A stretch of 40,921 bases of DNA from Copromyces sp. CBS 386.78 (Eukaryota; Ascomycota; Sordariomycetes; Sordariales; Sordariaceae): assembly GCA_030685235.1 (NCBI GenBank), contig MU839291.1:1-40921 (forward strand). Reading direction: 5' to 3'. A program made the position numbers and the translations under genes. Below the pieces are notes generated by a model. The model had not been told where the DNA came from. It did no database searches and saw nothing but the letters and a program-made list of their open reading frames with translations. Shown piece after piece: positions 1-12,249 of this stretch (positions are counted from its first letter, which is position 1; each line of letters begins with the position of its first letter).

Positions 1-90
1 TTTTTGGGGTGCATTAGTGTGCCTTGGCGCACGGGAAGGGTGGGGCTACGGTGCCGGAAGACATTCATTACGGTGCGAAAAGACATTCTC
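1..90 (+). mobile_element. Right terminal inverted repeat of a second MULE copy (left edge cut)
   Basis: This stretch matches, with RIP-type changes and small indels, the right terminal inverted repeat of the complete MULE at 16747-16840. Both contain TTTTGGGGTG, CGGGAAGGGTG and a terminal AGA(C/T)(A/G)TTCTC. The match ends at 90, and Copia sequence starts at 91. The rest of this MULE lies outside the window, so its target duplication cannot be checked. Confidence 0.72.
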
Positions 91-231
91 ATATTTATTC
101 CTTACCCTATAATACGAATAATAGTATTATCTTCTATAATAATACCCTTAATAACGACCTCTACCAATTCGAGTATTTAAAAAGGCATTTAAGTACCTTA
201 TATTATTAAAATTATTAGTAAATCTATTGAG
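91..231 (+). mobile_element. Copia element A, 5' fragment (gag region)
   Basis: This fragment aligns to the reverse complement of about 20335-20490 in Copia B, differing mainly at RIP-type C/T and G/A sites. It is the part of Copia A that lies between the MULE insertion (ending at 90) and the LINE insertion (starting at 232). Copia A resumes at 7026 in exactly the expected register. Confidence 0.78.
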
Positions 232-384
232 GATCATTTATTAAACGACGCCGAAACCGGAAACGCCGATTTCTAGTTAGGAAGTACTTTAAAACGAAAA
301 CCGATAACGGTAATCGACTCAGGAGGGTTATTTACCCCCTCCGCAATATCCTACGACGACCGTAGCGATAGCGTTGAGCCGTCG

Positions 385-1999
385 TTGCCGATAACGATTG
401 ATAGAGGTACGAGTAGGTTCGAAAATAGCGTTTACAACCCTTTCGGAGGTATTTTAGGATATAATAACCCCGACGCCGTATTTATTGTAAAAATTTCGGA
501 GAAGACGGAGGAAGATAATAAAATTATAAAGAGATTTATTACTATAATAAATAAAACTACGGACTACGCTACTATAACGACCGATAACCGTTACTAAATT
601 CGAAAATTCTTTTTCGAATTCGCAAAAATTTCTATAAAGAAAAGTAGGTTTAAAATACCTAAAGTAAATAAAGCCGCCGAAGCCTAATTTATTACTAAAA
701 AGGATATTAACAATTTAAAGAAATTTATTTTGAAGGAAATAAAAAAAGACGTTTAAGAGGTATTGAAGAAATAAGTTAATATTGTTTAAAAATTATTAGA
801 TAGGGTTAATATTACTTTTTATTATTTATTTACTATTATTATTATGAAATTTATCCCTTTTAATTATAAATGTTAGTTTACTATTCAAGGGGTTTAAATT
901 ACCGCCGAATTTACTATATATTTAAACGATAATATAAAATAAGCCGTTAAAAGTAATTTAAAGGAGAATTTATATAAGGTAGTCCGTGCGGCTATTAGGA
1001 TAGTAACGAGCGGAAATTATGTAATTATTTTCGACGAGCTAATTAGGAATTAGTATTAGAAGTATTAAGTTTAAATTAAAAAGATCTTTAGAAAAGAAGT
1101 TATTATATTTTTAAATATTATAGCCGTTTTAGTTAAAGGAGTCCTATAAATTAATATCGACGTAAAATAATCTAAATTAGTTATATAAGAAATAAAGGAG
1201 AGGAATAAAGAAGTAGAGATTATTCGGGCTAAATTTTAGAAGAAATACGAAGGGGAGGAAAGAAGAATATTTTTAATAGAAATTGTAATTGCGAAGGCCG
1301 CGATCTTTTTTTAAGAGAATATTTTCTATTAGGATAGTAATATATATATATACGAATTGTTTTAAATTACGGCCTCCGTTTAATAGTATTTTAAATATTA
1401 GTATTTCGAATATACGGCGAAATTCTATTATTAAAAAAAAATTTATAATTATTATAATAAAGTTAAATATAAAAGGCCGTATATAAGAGAAGAAAATTGC
1501 CTTTCGAATAAAGATAATTCTTTAATTTTTTATAAGCCGTATAGGAAGTCGGGGTATTTCGCTTTCGATAAAAAAAAATACCTATTTATAAAAACGGCTT
1601 ATACGAAGGTATTTATTAATTACGTTAAAAGGTTTTGTAATTTTATTATTTGTAAAGGACCGGCTAAATTAGTATTAGAATTAATAATAAAATTGGAAGA
1701 GGACGTTATAATCTTCGATGCCCCCTTTAATTCTTATTTAATTACGATTTTAGAGAGATTATTTATAGGAAGAAGAAAAAGAGGCCGCCCTAAAAAGATT
1801 AGAAGTAGCTTTCGGCCGAAATTTAAAATATAGGCCCAATAGACGTTTATATCCGTTTTTAAAGTATAAATAATTGTATTTATATTAGCTTTATCGCTAT
1901 TACGCCTTTAATTACTACTATTATTTTTAAAGAAATAATACCCCTTTAGTCCGCTATTAAATTAGAAGGAAATTCCTTATAGGGTAATTAATAATTTAA
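385..1999 (+). pseudogene. LINE ORF1 remnant (gag-like), RIP-inactivated
   Basis: The region sits between the 5' end of the LINE and the endonuclease part of ORF2, where Tad-type elements carry ORF1. The longest uninterrupted piece starts with ATG at 385 and runs about 70 codons. A basic motif GRRKRGRPKKI is encoded at 1768-1800; its RGRPKK core is an AT-hook. Around 1,500-1,620 a stretch with spaced Tyr/Lys residues could be a zinc knuckle whose Cys codons were mutated, but this is tentative. I see no intact reading frame, and the outer limits are approximate. Confidence 0.45.
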
Positions 2000-2039
2000 T
2001 TAAAAATATTTTATTAAAATATAGGGAAATTGTATAAAA

Positions 2040-5000
2040 GAGGGAAAACGCTATTCGAATAGGAGGAAATTTATAATATTATAATAATTTAAGAGCCGGG
2101 TAAGAATTTGAATAAGGATATTTACCGGCTAAAAAGCAGTAGATATTATAGTATTAATTATTTAGAGAAGGGTAAAGTAGTAATTTATATAAATAAGAAG
2201 TAGAATTTGAAGGATTTAAATTTTTAGGTTAGGAAGGATTGGGCCGCAGCGATATTAAAGAATTTACGAAAATTAATAACTGTTTATTCTATTTATTCCT
2301 CTATTTTCTTCTAAAGTACGCCGGAATATTAGTAGGGGTTTTCCCTCTTCGAATTCTTTGAAAAGAAATTTTTAACCGGTTAATATATAGTTATAAGGGA
2401 CTATAATTTCTATTACCCCAATTAGGATTTAGAAAATAGGATTAGTTTAGGCGTTATAAAGTTGTTTATATAGGTATAGTAATAGAAGTTTAATTTCGTT
2501 ACCCCCTACGGGGAATTAACGAAGTTTAGAAATACGATTAAAGGAGAAAAAGATAGGATAATTAATTATATATAAATTTTATAAGGTATTGAAACCGAAT
2601 ATTAGGGAGTATAATAGTATAAATAAATAAGTTCGGACTATTACCTTTAAAAAGTTTAAGTTTAAATAGAAAAAAGAAATAGGAAAGTAGAAATAGAGGA
2701 AGGATTTAATTAGAGTTTAATAAACGCGGAAAAGGTATAGGAAGTGGCGGAAAAAAGAATATTAATTTTAAAAGGGATTAAAACGGTAGAAGAATTTGAA
2801 TTAGGATTTAATAAATTCGACGGCGAATTTATTAGTATTATAGAGGAATTCGTCCTATATTGAAAGAAAGGTCGGGGAAGATAAATAGACTAGTAAAATT
2901 TAGAATATAAAATGGTAATAAAGGAGGTATAGCGGAAATAGTAGGTTTAATTTAGGAATTAAACGTTTTTAAATTAGAAAAAATTTATAGAAGCGGCGAT
3001 AAAAAAAGAAGAAATTTATTACGAAGATTTAAAAAGTAAAATAATATAATTATATTATAAATATATTAAAAGACCCGAATAAATTTTAATTATTAGAGAA
3101 GTAAACTAAAATATAAAGTTATTACTTAATAAATCCGCTAAAATTATTACCCTTTAAATAAAATAAATAGGTAAATAAAGTCGAAAACTATAATAGTAAA
3201 GTAAATATTTTTACCAACCGTTTCTTTTTAAAAGTAGAAGTCCTAACGGGCTATTTACTAAATTAGATTTAATTATTAAATAATAATACCCTAATATTTA
3301 TTAATAATTTAGTTATTGAAGAGGATATTTAGGAAGTCTTTTCGAAAATAGTACTTAATAAAGTACTAGGTATTAATTAATTTTTAAATAAATTTCTAAA
3401 AATATATAAAGAACTATTTAAATAAATAATAGCGGCTTTCGCTATAGCGAACTTCCGGTTTAGATATTTCCCTTAATAATTTAAGAACGTAAAAATAATT
3501 ATTTTTAAAAAACTTAGAAAAAGCGCCGAATAATAAAAATTAGCTGGGATATAGTAGCCTATATTACTTTTAAATAATATTAAAAAAATCTTCGAAACCC
3601 TTATAATTAAAAAGTTAATATAAGTAGTAGAAGAGTATAATCTCTTCTTAAAAAGCTAAATAGGTAACCAAATAGGTTATTCAACCGAATTTGCCGTCTA
3701 AATAATTATTAATATAATTTATATAATATAAAAATTTAAAATTGTAATATCTTTTATACTTTTCGATTTAAAGGGTATATTTAATAAAATTAATTATAAG
3801 TAGCTCTTATATACGCTATAGGAAATATAATTCCCGAAATAAATTTTCTAATAGGTTAATAATTTCGTAATTAGAAGAAAAGGTTCTCTTTTCTTCAACA
3901 ATAAAACTTCTTAACCTTATAATATTATAATAAGCGTACTATAAAGCTCCCCTTTCTTATTAATCCTTTTTATTCTCTTTATTACCCTATTATACTATAA
4001 ATTAGCTACTATTTAAAATATAATTACTATCAGCTTCGCTAATAATATTAATATTATTATAGTAATTAAAATTATTAAAGAAAATTATTGGACGCTTTAA
4101 ACAATATAGGATATTTATTCGGATTAGGCAATTAAGAGAGGGATAGAATTTAAAATAAATAAAATAGAATTTATATATTTTACGCGGACGAAGGAATTAA
4201 AAATAGAAATTTTCTAAATCGAAGGAATCGTATTTAAATTAACGGAATCGATTAAATTCCTTGGGGTTTAATTAAATCGGAAATTTAATTACCGAATATA
4301 TACGGAAATAGTAAAAAAAAAGATAATTACGTAAACGAACGTATTAATATAATTAGTAGCGAAGATTTAGGGTTACTCTTTTATACGAATAAAGGAGATT
4401 TATACTAAATATATTTAGAATGCGATTATATATAGAGTATTAATTTTCTATTAGCCGACCGAAATTTATAATAAATTACGAAAAATAGTAATTAAATTAG
4501 CTAAATATTAAACTAAATATTTAAAAATTATTACCGGGGCGTATAAAATTATATTAATAAAAAACCTAAAAACGGAAACCTTTTATCTATTATTCGACCT
4601 CTATTTTAATAAATAGGTTAGGGCCTTCGAAGAAAGGTTTATTTATATAAATTAAATAGGGTTCGTCCGAAGGATTATAGCCTAAGTAATTAGCTATATT
4701 TAAGTAAAGAGAATACGAAGTCGGCTACTTATTAATAGATTAGAAAATAATATTATTAAAGTTAAATAAATTAAAGAATAGGTACTAACGGAGAAATTTC
4801 TAGCGATTGTAATAAGTCTGCCCTTAATAACGGGGGCGCTATTACCCTTATTATAAATATTAGAATTAACTGTTATAAACTGTAAAAGGTAATTAAAAGA
4901 AGTAATAATAAGAGAATAAATATTGCGCTATAATTATTAATTAGCGGTAGTAATAATTAAATTAAGCCGACGGTACGAATTTATTATCGTTAATTTTAAC

Positions 5001-5390
5001 CCGAAGTTTAGTAATAATATTATAAAATAGTATATAATTGGTATAAAAAGAAAAAAAAAGAAGGCCTAATAATTGGAGGACGACGACGAATAATATCTAT
5101 TATCTAAAATAAAGAATTCCCTTCTTACTTAAATAAGGATAGAAGTTATAAGCTTTTAATCTTTCTTTTTCCGGAAGAAGGTTCCGGATATTATAATGCT
5201 AATTTATTCTTATAGTACAGGTAAAGAAACTTTTACGTATATTATCCTAAATTATTTATAAATAGCCGATTATTAAATAATAGTAACCGATTAGCCGTAA
5301 ACGAAAGAAAAATTCTAAATTTATTTAAATAATAGAATTTAAATTAAAAGAATCCTTTTGTAAATATTATAATTTAGTAGGCTAAATGAA
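2040..5390 (+). pseudogene. LINE ORF2 remnant (endonuclease and reverse transcriptase), RIP-inactivated
   Basis: Translating through stops gives an APE-type endonuclease segment near 2,100-2,640, including RDYNFHYPNQD, which corresponds to the GDFNLHHP motif of Tad1-type endonucleases. A pre-RT segment follows, then a reverse transcriptase near 3,290-4,400 with the fingers motif NKVPGIN, the PILLLNNIKKIFE block and FANNINI at 4035-4055. FANN replaces the catalytic FADD, so both metal-binding aspartates are asparagine. A C-terminal segment at about 5,200-5,290 (STGKETFTYIILNYL) resembles the C-terminal Cys/His region of such ORF2 proteins. A classical RNase H domain was not recognised. Many TAA/TAG codons fall at expected Gln or Trp positions. 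The product cannot be functional. Confidence 0.78.
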
Positions 5391-7010
5391 TACTATTTAA
5401 TAATTGAATTAAAGGGAGAATAGCGTAATAAATTTACGTAGTATTTATAAATACGTTTAATTATAATATTAAAATAGAAAAATATAAGAGGGATAGGAGG
5501 GGAAAGAATTGGATTGCGCTAATTATAATAGTTATTTAATTATAAAGGTAATATTGAAATAATTAATTAATATTCTTTATAGGCGAAGAGTTCGCGGAAT
5601 ATATTAAATATTAATTTTTAGTTCCTAATAATTTTATAGCGCTATTAAACCTAATCCTTATTAGCCGGAGGGGGACTAATAAAATTATTAATTATTATTA
5701 GGGAATTAATATTAGTACTTCTTCTATTAAAACCGAAAATAGGAATAGTAAGATAATTAGCTAAAAATATTTTATAATATCCCTTATACTAATAATCTTC
5801 GACCTTTATATTTTAATAACGAAGAAGGATATTAAGGTTATACGGGAGACTGTCTATAATTAAGCGCTTACGTATATTTTTAAAGAAATTAATATAAATA
5901 TTATAGAGACGACGAATTAAAGGATTAATATTATTCTAGGAGCGGGATAAAGTAATAACCGTAACTTAAACGGCGTTATATTTATTATAGTAATTTAATA
6001 GAATATTTAATATATATTTTATATTAGTAATAGGATAAATAGTATTTTACTTGCCGGCGTTTTAAAGAACGTTAGAAAAGAAAACGAAAAGAAAACCGCG
6101 GGAGGAAGCTTATTTTTAATATTAATATAATAAATATATTCCGCGAGGAATATATAGAATATAATTATATTAAAGGATAGGGTATTATAAATATAATTAA
6201 TAAATTTTAAATTATAATAGAAGTAAAGAATATAATAGATAATACTAATTAATATAGTTAGCGGGGAGAAAGGGAAGTAAATATAAAGATAAAAAGGATT
6301 TATTAACCGAGAGGAAGGTTAAAGGCGGAGTTAGAAGTTAATACCCGGATAAAGGTTTAGAATTCGGGCGTCGGGGAAGAAGGGGGTATAAAAGAGCGGG
6401 CGAACTTAGGGGATAGGGAATCTATTATACAAACGAAGTCGATATTATACTTAGCGGTATTACGGTTAATACGAATTGCGAGGCTTAAAAAATTAAATAT
6501 ATAGCCGGGAAAATAATCGGGAGTATAGCTAATAAAAGAGGACGTTATTTTAAAAGTTAGTTAGATAGGGAAGAAGAGAGAATTCGAAAAATAGCGGCGG
6601 GGAGGAATTTTTATAAAGAGGGAAAGGAGGGGCCTTTGCGTTTATATAAATTTTAATAGAATTATAGGAGTTTAGGGGATAATAATAAGGCGGGAATAAA
6701 GGTAAACGATAAGGAAGGGACGATTATTATAGGCGGGTTAGGAAGAAGGAATGGCGTGCGAGAATAGTATTTCAATTATTCTAATATTAAATTAAAGGCG
6801 GTAGAAGGGAAGTAGCTTATTTATTAAGGCGGTGGATAAGTACTACTATAGATGGAATTGAAATAGAGTAGGCGCAATTTATTCGCGACTGAAAGGAGTT
6901 GGCGGTTTTTATCCGACGGCGCTTATCGCTGTACGGTTTCTTCTAGAGAACTAGGAGAAGTACCCTATGCCAATAAGGCGCTATAGATAAGTAGTATAGG
7001 GAATAAGACT
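5391..7010 (+). other. LINE 3' part with no assigned function
   Basis: About 1.6 kb lies between the last ORF2-like segment and the (ATT)n tail. It is RIP-mutated and contains scattered open stretches (for example around 5,700-6,150), but I could not assign a domain. It may be a long 3' untranslated region, a further ORF2 portion, or another insertion within the LINE. I saw no internal terminal repeats to mark a separate element. Confidence 0.4.
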
Positions 7011-7028
7011 ATTATTATTATTATTATT
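7011..7028 (+). repeat. (ATT)6 tail of the LINE
   Basis: Six ATT units are followed directly by GAG and by Copia sequence. The position at the downstream end of the RT-coding strand matches the simple-repeat tail left by target-primed reverse transcription. The last unit overlaps the target duplication, so the exact element end is ambiguous by a few bases. Confidence 0.8.
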
Positions 7029-7039
7029 GAGAATTAGAT

Positions 7040-10000
7040 TAGAGACCTATTAATATCCCTATTTAATTTTACTTAGGCTAATAAAAATTAATTCTTTAAC
7101 GATTAAAATTCCAATAGCTTATAATACAAAATCGTTAGCGATTTTAAATTTTATAATAGTAAGATTAGGGCCTAAATATAAGAAACCGTTAGCCCTAAAT
7201 TGAAGGCCAGCGCTTTCGAAGCTTTAAAACTAATTTTAATTTAGTTTATTACTCTTAAATGAATATATAACTACTACCCTATTAATACTTAAATAAATAT
7301 TCGTCGGGTCTACTATAATTATTTTAAAACCCTCTATAAAATATTTAAAGAAAGTATAATAAAGTGGATTAATAGATAGGATACCCTTATAATACTAGCT
7401 AAATACTATAAAATCTTTAAAACTATTTAAGCTAACGCTTAATTTAATAATTTATTTATATACTTTAATATAATCCGCTCCCTATAAGTAGCTAGTATTA
7501 ACTATTATTATTTTATTTAAATCGAAGAGAATATATTAAACTTTTATATAATTTTTAAAAACTTTCGAAGGATAGGAATCTACGAAAAGACCCTTACTAT
7601 ATTAACGAATAAAATTTAAAATATTAAAAGGGGAAGCTTCGGATTTAGACTAACCTTAAATAAAAGTAAAATTAATAATAAAAATTCCTATTAAAATAAA
7701 TTAAATTAAAATAAGAAGAAACGGGTTAATTTAACCGAATCCTCTCCTTACTACAAAGCCTATAAACGAAATATCTATTTACCTAAGAAATATTAATATC
7801 TTTTCCCTTATTTAATAAAGGCTAATTAGAAAGGAAATTAAGATATTTATAAAACCGTTAGGAAGAATTTTTAAATTAATAATTAATTCCGCTATAAAAT
7901 TGAAGTCTTCTATAAATAATTAATAAAGTAATATAGTATTCCTCTTACGGAGGAATCTAATAACGACCCTAGTAGTAACGAAAATTATTAAGCGGATTAG
8001 GAAGCTAATAATATTAATAATAATAATTCCTAAAATTAATTTATATACGAGGGCATTTATTATATTACTTTTAATATTAATTAAGTAGCCTTCTAAGTAG
8101 GGGAAAACGAAGATATAATTTACTTACTTAAAAATTACGTAACTTTCAATTCTAGAAATTCAATATATATTTTTAACGAAATCTCCCGCTTTATTTTATT
8201 TTAACGAGCCCTTTATAAAAAAATTCTTTAAGTTAGTAATTTAATTATACTAATTTAAAGGTATAAAACGATTAATATTACTATTTAAAAGAACAATAGT
8301 TTAAGGAGGTTAAAACTAAAGAATATAACCTTTATACTAAATTTTATAATTAATTTCGTATCTCTTTAACTCCTACGATAATAAAAATATTATTAAAATT
8401 ATAAATTACTTAATAATTACCTAAGATCCTTAAATTATATACTTTTCTATAAATTATTTATATAATACAGTTAAATAATTCTCGAAGATCTCCCCCTTAT
8501 TAAAATATAAGGTAATTTCTTTATAAGAAAGAATTAATTTAATTCCTATACTAGTCGTAAATACTATAAAAAAAATAATTACCTTTAATATTATTACTTT
8601 AGCTACTATAATCCCCAAATATTTAATTATTTCTATAACGTTAAGGGAATATGCTTTAAAAGACTATTAACCGTTTAATATAACGCGTATACTACTTTAA
8701 AGATTAAATAATAAATTATACGACGGTATAGATTATAAAGTAATAGCCTAAGGGAAAGACTAGCCATTAATTTCCTTAATTTCGAACTTAGTAAAATAAA
8801 TTATACTAGTATTATATTTATTATTTATCAGTATACCGGCTATATTTAAAATTATTATTTCAAAAATAGGATAATAGTATTTTTTATTATTATTCTAATT
8901 AATTTATTTATTATTTTTGAAAACTAATATAATATTAAGCTACAATACATCGAATATAATAACGAAATTATTAAATCTCAAATTATAGAAGATTTCTTCG
9001 CTATTAGAAGAATCTAAATCGAAATTTACGTACCCAATATTCAAGTTTAAAATAGCGGGGCTAAACGTTTAAGGGGTATAATTAAAGAGAAAGGGAAGGT
9101 AATAACCTAGAGTTTAAAGATCCTAGAAAATATAAAGCTAGAAATTACCTTTACAATTATATATTTCGCTAATAGATCCCCTTATTACTTTTACAATTGG
9201 AAATCCTTATACGAACGTTTCTATATAGTTATTATCTACTAATGTAGTTTTATAATTCTATCCAAATTAGATTTATTATATTTTAGGGTTTATAATTATA
9301 AAATTTATATTATAATTATTACTGCCTAATTTAAAAAAGAAAGGCGAAAGAAGTATAATTTAAAGGTATAGATCGGTTACTTTATCGGGTATTTATCTTC
9401 CTCTATTTATCGAATTTAAAACCCTTATACTAATTAAATAATCAATATAAAAGATATAATTTTTAATAAAAATATTACCTTTATAAAGGACGTACTAAAG
9501 GAAAGAGCTACTTTCAAAATTACTTCTAACGAATTTGCAAATTTATTTATACAAATCGACTAACCTTAAGAAACCTATAACTACCTTAATAGCCGAATAG
9601 ACTTTAAGGATACTAATATAAACGAACTCCTAAAACAATTTTTTACTTTACTAATAAATTAAAAAGATAATAAGGAAATACAGGGAATAGAATGTTACGA
9701 CGTAATAAAAATATTATTTAATTATATTTTCAATTATCCTTCTCCCCTTAATATATTACTTCTATTATCTTTCTTTTCTAATTTCTTCTAAGATAATTAT
9801 TTAAAGGATATTATTATAGAAGGTTTTACCCTTTAAAAGGTAGTATTTAACGTCGGCCGTCTATATTAGCCTATTATCCTTTATAAAAGGGATATTATTA
9901 TAAAAGCCTAGTTTAACCGCTTTATTAGAAATAATAAATTTAATACTATATATTAGTACAACCTTCTATTATTATTAAAACGATATCGAAACTTTAATAA

Positions 10001-11580
10001 TTACCTTTTTCGATAATAGTTCCTTAATATTAAATAAGAATATTTGAAAAGTTATTAAAAAATAAAGACCTAGGTCGAAATCGATAGTAACGAACTTAAG
10101 GCTCGAAATAAATAGATTTTCGATTGTATATAGGTATATTTATATAAGTTTTTTAAGAATAATAAATTTAAAAAAGTTAAAGTAAGATTGATCGTACGAA
10201 GAAATTAATAATAAAAAATAAGATAAGAAACGTATATTTTAATTTTCGTTAAGCGCTCTTTCCGAACTATTATAACTATTACTATTCGTTTTAATTTTAA
10301 ATTTATATAATATAATGTAATTAATACCTTTATTAACGCTAACTTTAATAAAGAAGTTTTTATAAAAATACTGCTAAAATATTAAAAAGAAGGTAAAATT
10401 TTACAATTTTATAAAGTATTCTACAAATTATAAAGATTACTATTATTATAATAACGAAAGTTAATTAATATTTTTACCGATAATAATTTTAAACTTATTT
10501 TTAAAGAGCCTTATATTCTTACTAAAAATAGTATTTTTATTTTCTACTATATAAATAATATCGTTTTCGCTTATCCTAAGAAACGAAAAGTAGAAGCTAA
10601 ATAGTATATAATCGACTTAAAATAACGGTATTACTTTATTAGAGGAGATAAGCTATAATAATTCTTTAGTATCGAAATAATTAGGAATTGAGAGTAAAGG
10701 AAAATATAATTATCCTAACGATCGTATTTTAAAAAGATTTACGCCCTTACTAATAATTAACATACTATTTTTATTCCTATAATTAATTAGGAATTAATAC
10801 CCTATAAGAATAAGGCTTTAAAGAAGTTTATCTATTAATATTAAATCAAAATCGGCTCTATACTATACGCCGCAATTATTATTAGACTAGACATCGCCTT
10901 CGTAATAAGCAAATTAGCTCGTTACTATTATAACCCCGGGCTAAATTATTATAAGGCTATAAATAAAGTATTGTACTACCTTTATACTACTAAAGAATTC
11001 GCTATAGCTTTAAGGGGTAGCGATATATTTAAAGTAATATTAGATACTTCCTTCGTAGATAACCGCTTCGACTATAAGAACTTATAAAATTTTATAATTA
11101 AATTATTTAGGGGATTTATATATTAGGGAATTACTAAGCAAACGATAATTACAACTTTAATAATAGAAGTAGAATTACTAGCTTTAGGATTCGTTATTAA
11201 TGAAGCGATTTTTACGGCCAAACTAGTTAAGAGATTAATAAACCTTGCTAATCCAATTCCTACGATCCAATATAATAATTAATAAATAATCCGCTTCGTT
11301 ACCGCTAAAAATAATAACCTAACTACTAAGTTGCGCTATATTGATATTTATAATTATTAATTACAATAAGAAATTCAAAAAGGATTTATTAAAGTTAATT
11401 ATTATAAAATAAAAAAGATATTAGTAAATAATTTAATAAAAGTCTTACTAATAGATAAGTATATAGAATTTAGAAGAATATTAGGAATAGAAACTATTAA
11501 AAATATTTTAAAGGATAAGAAGGATTAAAATAAGGGTTTTATATTAGATTTAGACGTAGTAAACAACTAAGATTTAGGAA
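7040..11580 (+). pseudogene. Copia A gag-pol remnant, RIP-inactivated
   Basis: The domain order is that of Ty1/Copia: Gag, integrase, then reverse transcriptase and RNase H. Around 7,750-7,810 the segment YKAYKRNIYLPKKYQY is a C-X2-C-X4-H-X4-C knuckle with its ligands changed to Tyr, as C-to-T mutation would do. Near 9,040-9,210 the end of an integrase core reads NSGAKRLRGIIKEKGK and then TIIYFANRSPYYFYNW. The reverse transcriptase (about 10,030-10,760) contains the core YINN at 10548-10559 in place of YVDD. RNase H follows at about 10,860-11,220, with TRLDIAFVISKLARYY and VILDTSFVDN. Stops recur at Gln/Trp positions. The protein cannot be functional. Confidence 0.85.
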
Positions 11581-11645
11581 TAGCTTTATATATCTAACGG
11601 TTATTTTTTTCTAATTTTATTTAAAAATCTTTAATTGAAGGGGTA

Positions 11646-11933
11646 TATTAAATTATTAGGGTATATATAAATAGCTAGATTTCTAGTCCAATATATACCT
11701 CCCTATTTGGATAATTTTATATACTGTATATATGGTATAGAAATCCCTTTATATTTATAATTCGATATTTGAACTATTTAACGATACTACTGTATAAGGA
11801 CTAGCCTCCTAGTATCCCTAGATTTTGTACTTAAACCCTGGTAACTTTCGAGAAGGATAGAGATAAGGATTATTAAAATTAATTACCTTTTACTATATAC
11901 CTTTTGATCTCCACTCTACGTGCCAATCTGACA
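11646..11933 (+). repeat. 3' LTR of Copia A (288 bp)
   Basis: It matches the 5' LTR of Copia B (20893-21178, 286 bp) in inverted orientation, including the block TAGTATCCCTAGATTTTGTA and its counterparts. The unmutated termini inferred from the two copies are TGTCAGA...TCTGACA, a short perfect inverted repeat. Here the start reads TATTAAA, fully explained by RIP, and the end TCTGACA is intact. Confidence 0.85.
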
Positions 11934-11944
11934 GAACATACAAT

Positions 11945-12190
11945 AAAAGGTAATTGATTCTGGTAATCCTTGTCTCTATCCTTCTCGAAAGTTACTAGGG
12001 TTTAAATACAAGATCTAAGAATATTAGGAGGCTAGTCCTCATACAGTAGTATCGTTAGACAGCTCAAATATTAAGTTATAAATATAAGGGGATCTCTGCA
12101 CCGCATATATAGTATATAAGGTTATCTAAATAAAGAGGTATATATTAGACTAGAAGTCTGGCCATCTATATACACCCTAATAATTTAATA
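11945..12190 (-). repeat. 3' LTR of Copia B, truncated at its outer end
   Basis: It matches the LTRs of Copia A and of Copia B's 5' end but lacks about 42 bp at the outer edge. It begins at AAAAGGTAATT rather than TGTCAGA. Between it and the intact end of Copia A's LTR there are only about 11 bp (11934-11944, GAACATACAAT). The inner end at 12190 reads TTTAATA, the RIP form of TCTGACA. Confidence 0.82.
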
Positions 12191-12249
12191 TACCCCTTTA
12201 ATTGAAGATCTTAAAGTAAAATTAGAGAGAAAATAACCGTTAAATATAT

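Larger units (their letters stand above)
232..7025 (+). mobile_element. Tad1-like LINE, apparently full length, inserted in Copia A
   Basis: This is a non-LTR retrotransposon of about 6.8 kb on the + strand. An endonuclease domain is seen around 2,100-2,640 and a reverse transcriptase around 3,290-4,400. The element ends in an (ATT)n tract at 7011-7028, the simple-repeat 3' tail expected of a LINE. It interrupts Copia A: the flanks read TATTGAGGAT on the left and TATTGAGAAT on the right, giving a target duplication of at least 6 bp (ATTGAG) and about 10 bp if one RIP change is allowed. The length fits the roughly 7 kb of Neurospora Tad. All coding regions are broken by RIP. Confidence 0.85.
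7026..11933 (+). mobile_element. Copia element A, main part with 3' LTR
   Basis: This is the continuation of the element begun at 91, resumed exactly where the LINE interrupted it. It is colinear with the reverse complement of Copia B and ends in a 288 bp LTR at 11646-11933. Just before the LTR is a purine-rich tract (GAAGGGG at about 11637-11643), as expected for a polypurine tract. The 5' LTR lies outside the window, beyond the MULE at 1-90. Confidence 0.85.

Noticed and set aside
11646..12190. Large inverted repeat as a hairpin terminator or CRISPR-like structure
   Set aside because: It is simply two Copia LTRs facing each other; there are no spacer-repeat units, and the DNA is eukaryotic.
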